From NCBI GenBank assembly GCA_039881145.1, contig JAYKKI010000038.1, forward strand, positions 4,382,501-4,446,500: a DNA stretch of 64,000 bases. The letters are read 5' to 3'. This DNA is from Druceiella hillmani (Eukaryota; Arthropoda; Insecta; Lepidoptera; Hepialidae). The notes under the pieces are model-generated. The model made no database searches, was not told where the DNA came from, and was given only the letters and a program-made list of their open reading frames with translations. Made by a program: the position numbers and the translations under genes. Positions 60,960 through 64,000 of the stretch are shown piece by piece; the stretch's first letter is position 1, and every line of letters starts with the position of its first letter.

Positions 60960-63445
60960 ATATTAAATTACAGAGCTCCCAAACTAAATGTTTTGGTCTT
61001 TATAATCTTTAATCCATTTCAGACGTTTTTTGTTCATTGCAGCAGTCAATTTAGGCTTCCTGGCAGTTCGGTGAGCTTTGTGATTGAAATACTTCAATTT
61101 TCTCCAAATGATAATAATATTAGCTTCTTACAGTTTAGATTTTATTACTTTGTGGTAGCATACCTGTTTTCTACGTAAATTTTCTTGATAAACCTTTCTG
61201 ACCTATGGATGAAAATTGGGTTTTATCTGCATTTTTTTATCTTTTTGGGTTCAATTCTTTACCTATATTGACTTTTTTGTTTATATATCATTCACTTGCT
61301 TCAGATCATCATGAAATCATCATCATGAAATTTTACAGTTTGAATTAATTTTAGTATTAAGAGGAGCTTTGACATCAGATGTTTAAATGCAGTAAGAGGT
61401 TCCTATTTTTACCCATACAAGCAAAATAAAAAAAATTCAGTTGGGAAAACTGCTAATTTCAATTGAAATAAACATAAATTTGGTTAAGTAATAAAACAAT
61501 CAGAAGAAAACCACCAACGGGTCAAATACGTTCGCGCATGTGGCATAAATGAACATGACTAAAACATGTCGGTATTTATTTGTGGTCCAATACAAAAACA
61601 TGGATATGACAATATAATAAATCAAAAGTAGGTTTGAAAAGAAATAACATAATAATTGTCCTAAGTAATAACTAGTATTTATAAAGTAAGATCATAGCAA
61701 GATCAAACAAGACGTGTATTTATTCCAATATTTTAAAAAATGTGTGTGTCTGATAATTTGGCCAAGGACTGTGTATATATAGCTGCCTTAGTACTCGCTC
61801 TAGTAAAATGATTTCACCTGAACAATTTAAAAGCGTAACATTAAAATAAATTATTACCATATAGCGGGGTAATAATATTGTTATTATTGACAATTAGTTT
61901 ATAACATTTTTACTGTACGCAAATTGATGGATTCAATATTTAAATTACAATGAGTAACAAATTATTAAAATTTAATATTATGAATTAATTGCATGATTAA
62001 TTCGATTCTTAAGATTTTAGTTTTGTATAAGTTAGGAGTATAGTTTTGAGAGGAAATAGAAATACTAAAATGAATGAGACACATTCCTTTTTCTGCTTCA
62101 CGCTGAAGAATATGACTTATAGAATTTACGATATTTCAAGAGTTTCCAAACAGTTTAATTACACTGGATAAATTCTATAAACTTCTTAAAAAAATTCTAC
62201 TTAAAAATAACTACTTAAAAATTTTGTAAAAATTGAAAAACATAATTTCATTTAGCTTATAAAGATAATAAAAACATACCTGGTTCACTGTGTTTAAAAT
62301 ATTGTTTCTATCATTTTTTTATGCAGCATATAGAATGATGTAGCACAGAATTAATTCAATCAAACTTTTATTACTTTCTTTGGCAAAATCTTGTATTTTT
62401 TAAATCACATGCCCTATGTGGTGCATTTTGCACATGCTGCCATACGAAAAAATAAACCAACTAACATGTGCAACGTATGACTTTCCCCTGCTACCACTGT
62501 CCATAGTATGTAGCGTCTCAGAAGAACTGTCCTGGATCATTTAAGAATGTATAAATTGGTCAGTATCGGTAACGAGTTAGCATTGATTGCCCATAATGGG
62601 TAAGGAGGATTTTTATTTTCTTGAATTTCTACATAAAACAAAATGCACACAAATATTTAACTGATTTCACAATTTTTACCATACTCTTTTTCTTATAAAG
62701 CCAATTTCCTTTTTCACTGGTTTTAGAAAATAACAAAACTGTTCCCATTTAGGCTCTAAAAATCCATACCTAAAACACTGAAGACTAATTACATAAATCT
62801 CTGAAAAATCTCTTTGAAAGGCATTATCAATCTTTATTTTTCTTTTAAAATTTCTAATAATTTTACAAGACTGATAGTTCTTGCTAGTATAAAAAAGTTA
62901 CAGGACTTTTTAAATTAAAAAAATATTTTATAAGTTCACAGTTTTTAATACATACATAATGTCCCCCAGAAAACTTTGATATGTAACAAAAGTATATGCA
63001 GACTGATATTGTTTCTGGTCTACTTTGAACGAGTGTACACTCTTGTCCGAGAGTTCGATGTAACCTTTTTAAAATTTATTATCTTTTATAATACTTACAA
63101 ATTTTTGAAGCATTTGGAAGATAAAAAAATGTTTTTTCAAATAATTCTACTACTTATGTGTTAAAATTGAGACTACCATCACTGTTAAACTAATTCATTG
63201 GAACAAAAAGTGAAAATATTTATGATCCAATATATTAATATCACAATAAATCTTGAACTTTTTATATTACAATAATCAGTTACTGTTGACATATGTAAAA
63301 GACTATATCATTTGGACAAAATGACATTATTATTTGGAATTATATTAATAATAGTTTTTTTTTATTTTTGAACATTATTATCTTGTAAAAGCACATTATT
63401 TGTAATGTAATGTTTTTAACCAGTTGGGGATAGACCTGCTGCATA
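60960..63445. other. 2.5 kb AT-rich, no recognised gene
   Basis: Short open frames at 60993 and 62976 show no domain. Nothing else seen. Confidence 0.5.
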
Positions 63446-63449
63446 TTAT

Positions 63450-64000
63450 TTTTAAGTTCTTTTCATTGGAGGAAGTCTGTCCAGGTGAAATTTTAAGAAA
63501 ATTGTGAGAACAGTTCAGTGAAAATACTTTGGTTACAAGTGTTTTATTGGCACAAAAGATTCTCTGAAGTGTGAGAGACCAAAGTACATATTCAACGGTA
63601 ACTGATCCTATTAAAGATGACCATCACACCACTTCTAAAATCACGTTGGGAGTTAACATCAGCATTGGGACTATCCATTCAATTATTCCCAATGAATTTA
63701 ATTTTATCAGTATTATGGCTCATTGGCTACCACACATTCTTTCTGAGGAGCAAAAAACGTTAACCATGACTTCTGCCAGTGGCTTTTTGCTTGTTATCGG
63801 ACTGAAAGGGGCCCATTTTCCAGTTATATAGTGACTTATAATGGGACTTAGATTAATCATTATACTCCTAAGAGTGAAGAGACGAATAACGATGATTAAA
63901 CAATGGTGTCAAAATGAAAATACCGCCCCAGTGAAAGTTAAAACTCGTTTCTCAGCACGAGAAAGTTCTTCTAATAATGTTCTGGGACTCAAAAGGCATT
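63450..64000 (+). pseudogene. mariner transposase pseudogene, running off the window
   Basis: In changing frames: LQVFYWHKRFSEV (first helix-turn-helix), STVTDPIKDDHHTTSKITLG, VNISIGTIHSIIPNE (second HTH), MAHWLPHILSEEQKTL (linker before the catalytic domain), INHYTPKSEE (the D-E-[TS]-W-x-x-x-Y-x-P block, first Asp lost), and VLLIMFWDSKG at the very end. The WVPHEL-type linker reads WLPHIL. It is distinct from the TIR-bounded mariner at 28230-29118. The remainder lies beyond 64000. Confidence 0.8.

Overview
This is AT-rich (roughly 30-33% G+C by eye) nuclear DNA from an animal, most likely an arthropod. The grounds are spliced cysteine-rich secretory genes with consistent phase-1 introns, long (AT)n microsatellites, and a dense mix of decayed transposons of families common in arthropods: I/Nimb-like non-LTR elements with RNase H, BEL/Pao, Ty3/gypsy, Penelope-like, hAT, mariner/Tc1, pogo, PIF/Harbinger and P. 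An arachnid would fit the trypsin-inhibitor-like (TIL) gene cluster, but the sequence does not prove it. No bacterial genes, tRNA, rRNA or CRISPR array was seen.

Layout. 1-7.06 kb: broken copies of one non-LTR retrotransposon, including a 963-bp inverted repeat with a single mismatch and a foldback hairpin. 7.06-13.2 kb: two copies of the 5' region of a secreted cysteine-rich gene (the second copy belongs to a spliced gene, 11507-13143), a 118-bp tandem array, a P-element relic, and a Penelope-like C-terminus followed by a hammerhead-ribozyme-like motif. 13.6-26.4 kb: Tc1/mariner-like, hAT, gypsy and a long non-LTR copy with ORF1, endonuclease and RT. 27-32.5 kb: two broken TIL exons around a TIR-bounded mariner and a Harbinger pair (MADF plus transposase). 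34.1 kb: a near-perfect 229-bp palindrome with one hammerhead-like motif per arm. 35.3-39.4 kb: BEL/Pao element on the minus strand. 39.7-46.5 kb: two pogo-like copies and another DDE transposase. 47.4-56.2 kb: two TIL-type genes, one plus strand (47393-48528) and one minus strand (56247 to 49394) whose intron holds a Tc1 relic. 56.3-64 kb: AT-rich DNA with a MITE-like inverted repeat, a fourth hammerhead-family copy, a Tc3-like relic and a mariner fragment running off the end.

The host signal is a small cluster of secreted TIL-like or related cysteine-rich genes and pseudogenes sharing one architecture: a 73-76-nt signal-peptide exon, all introns in phase 1, and a Cys-rich exon beginning in phase 1. 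By family knowledge TIL proteins are secreted serine-protease inhibitors. The transposons are almost all dead. The most unusual item is the dispersed hammerhead-like palindrome family and its position downstream of a Penelope-like coding remnant.
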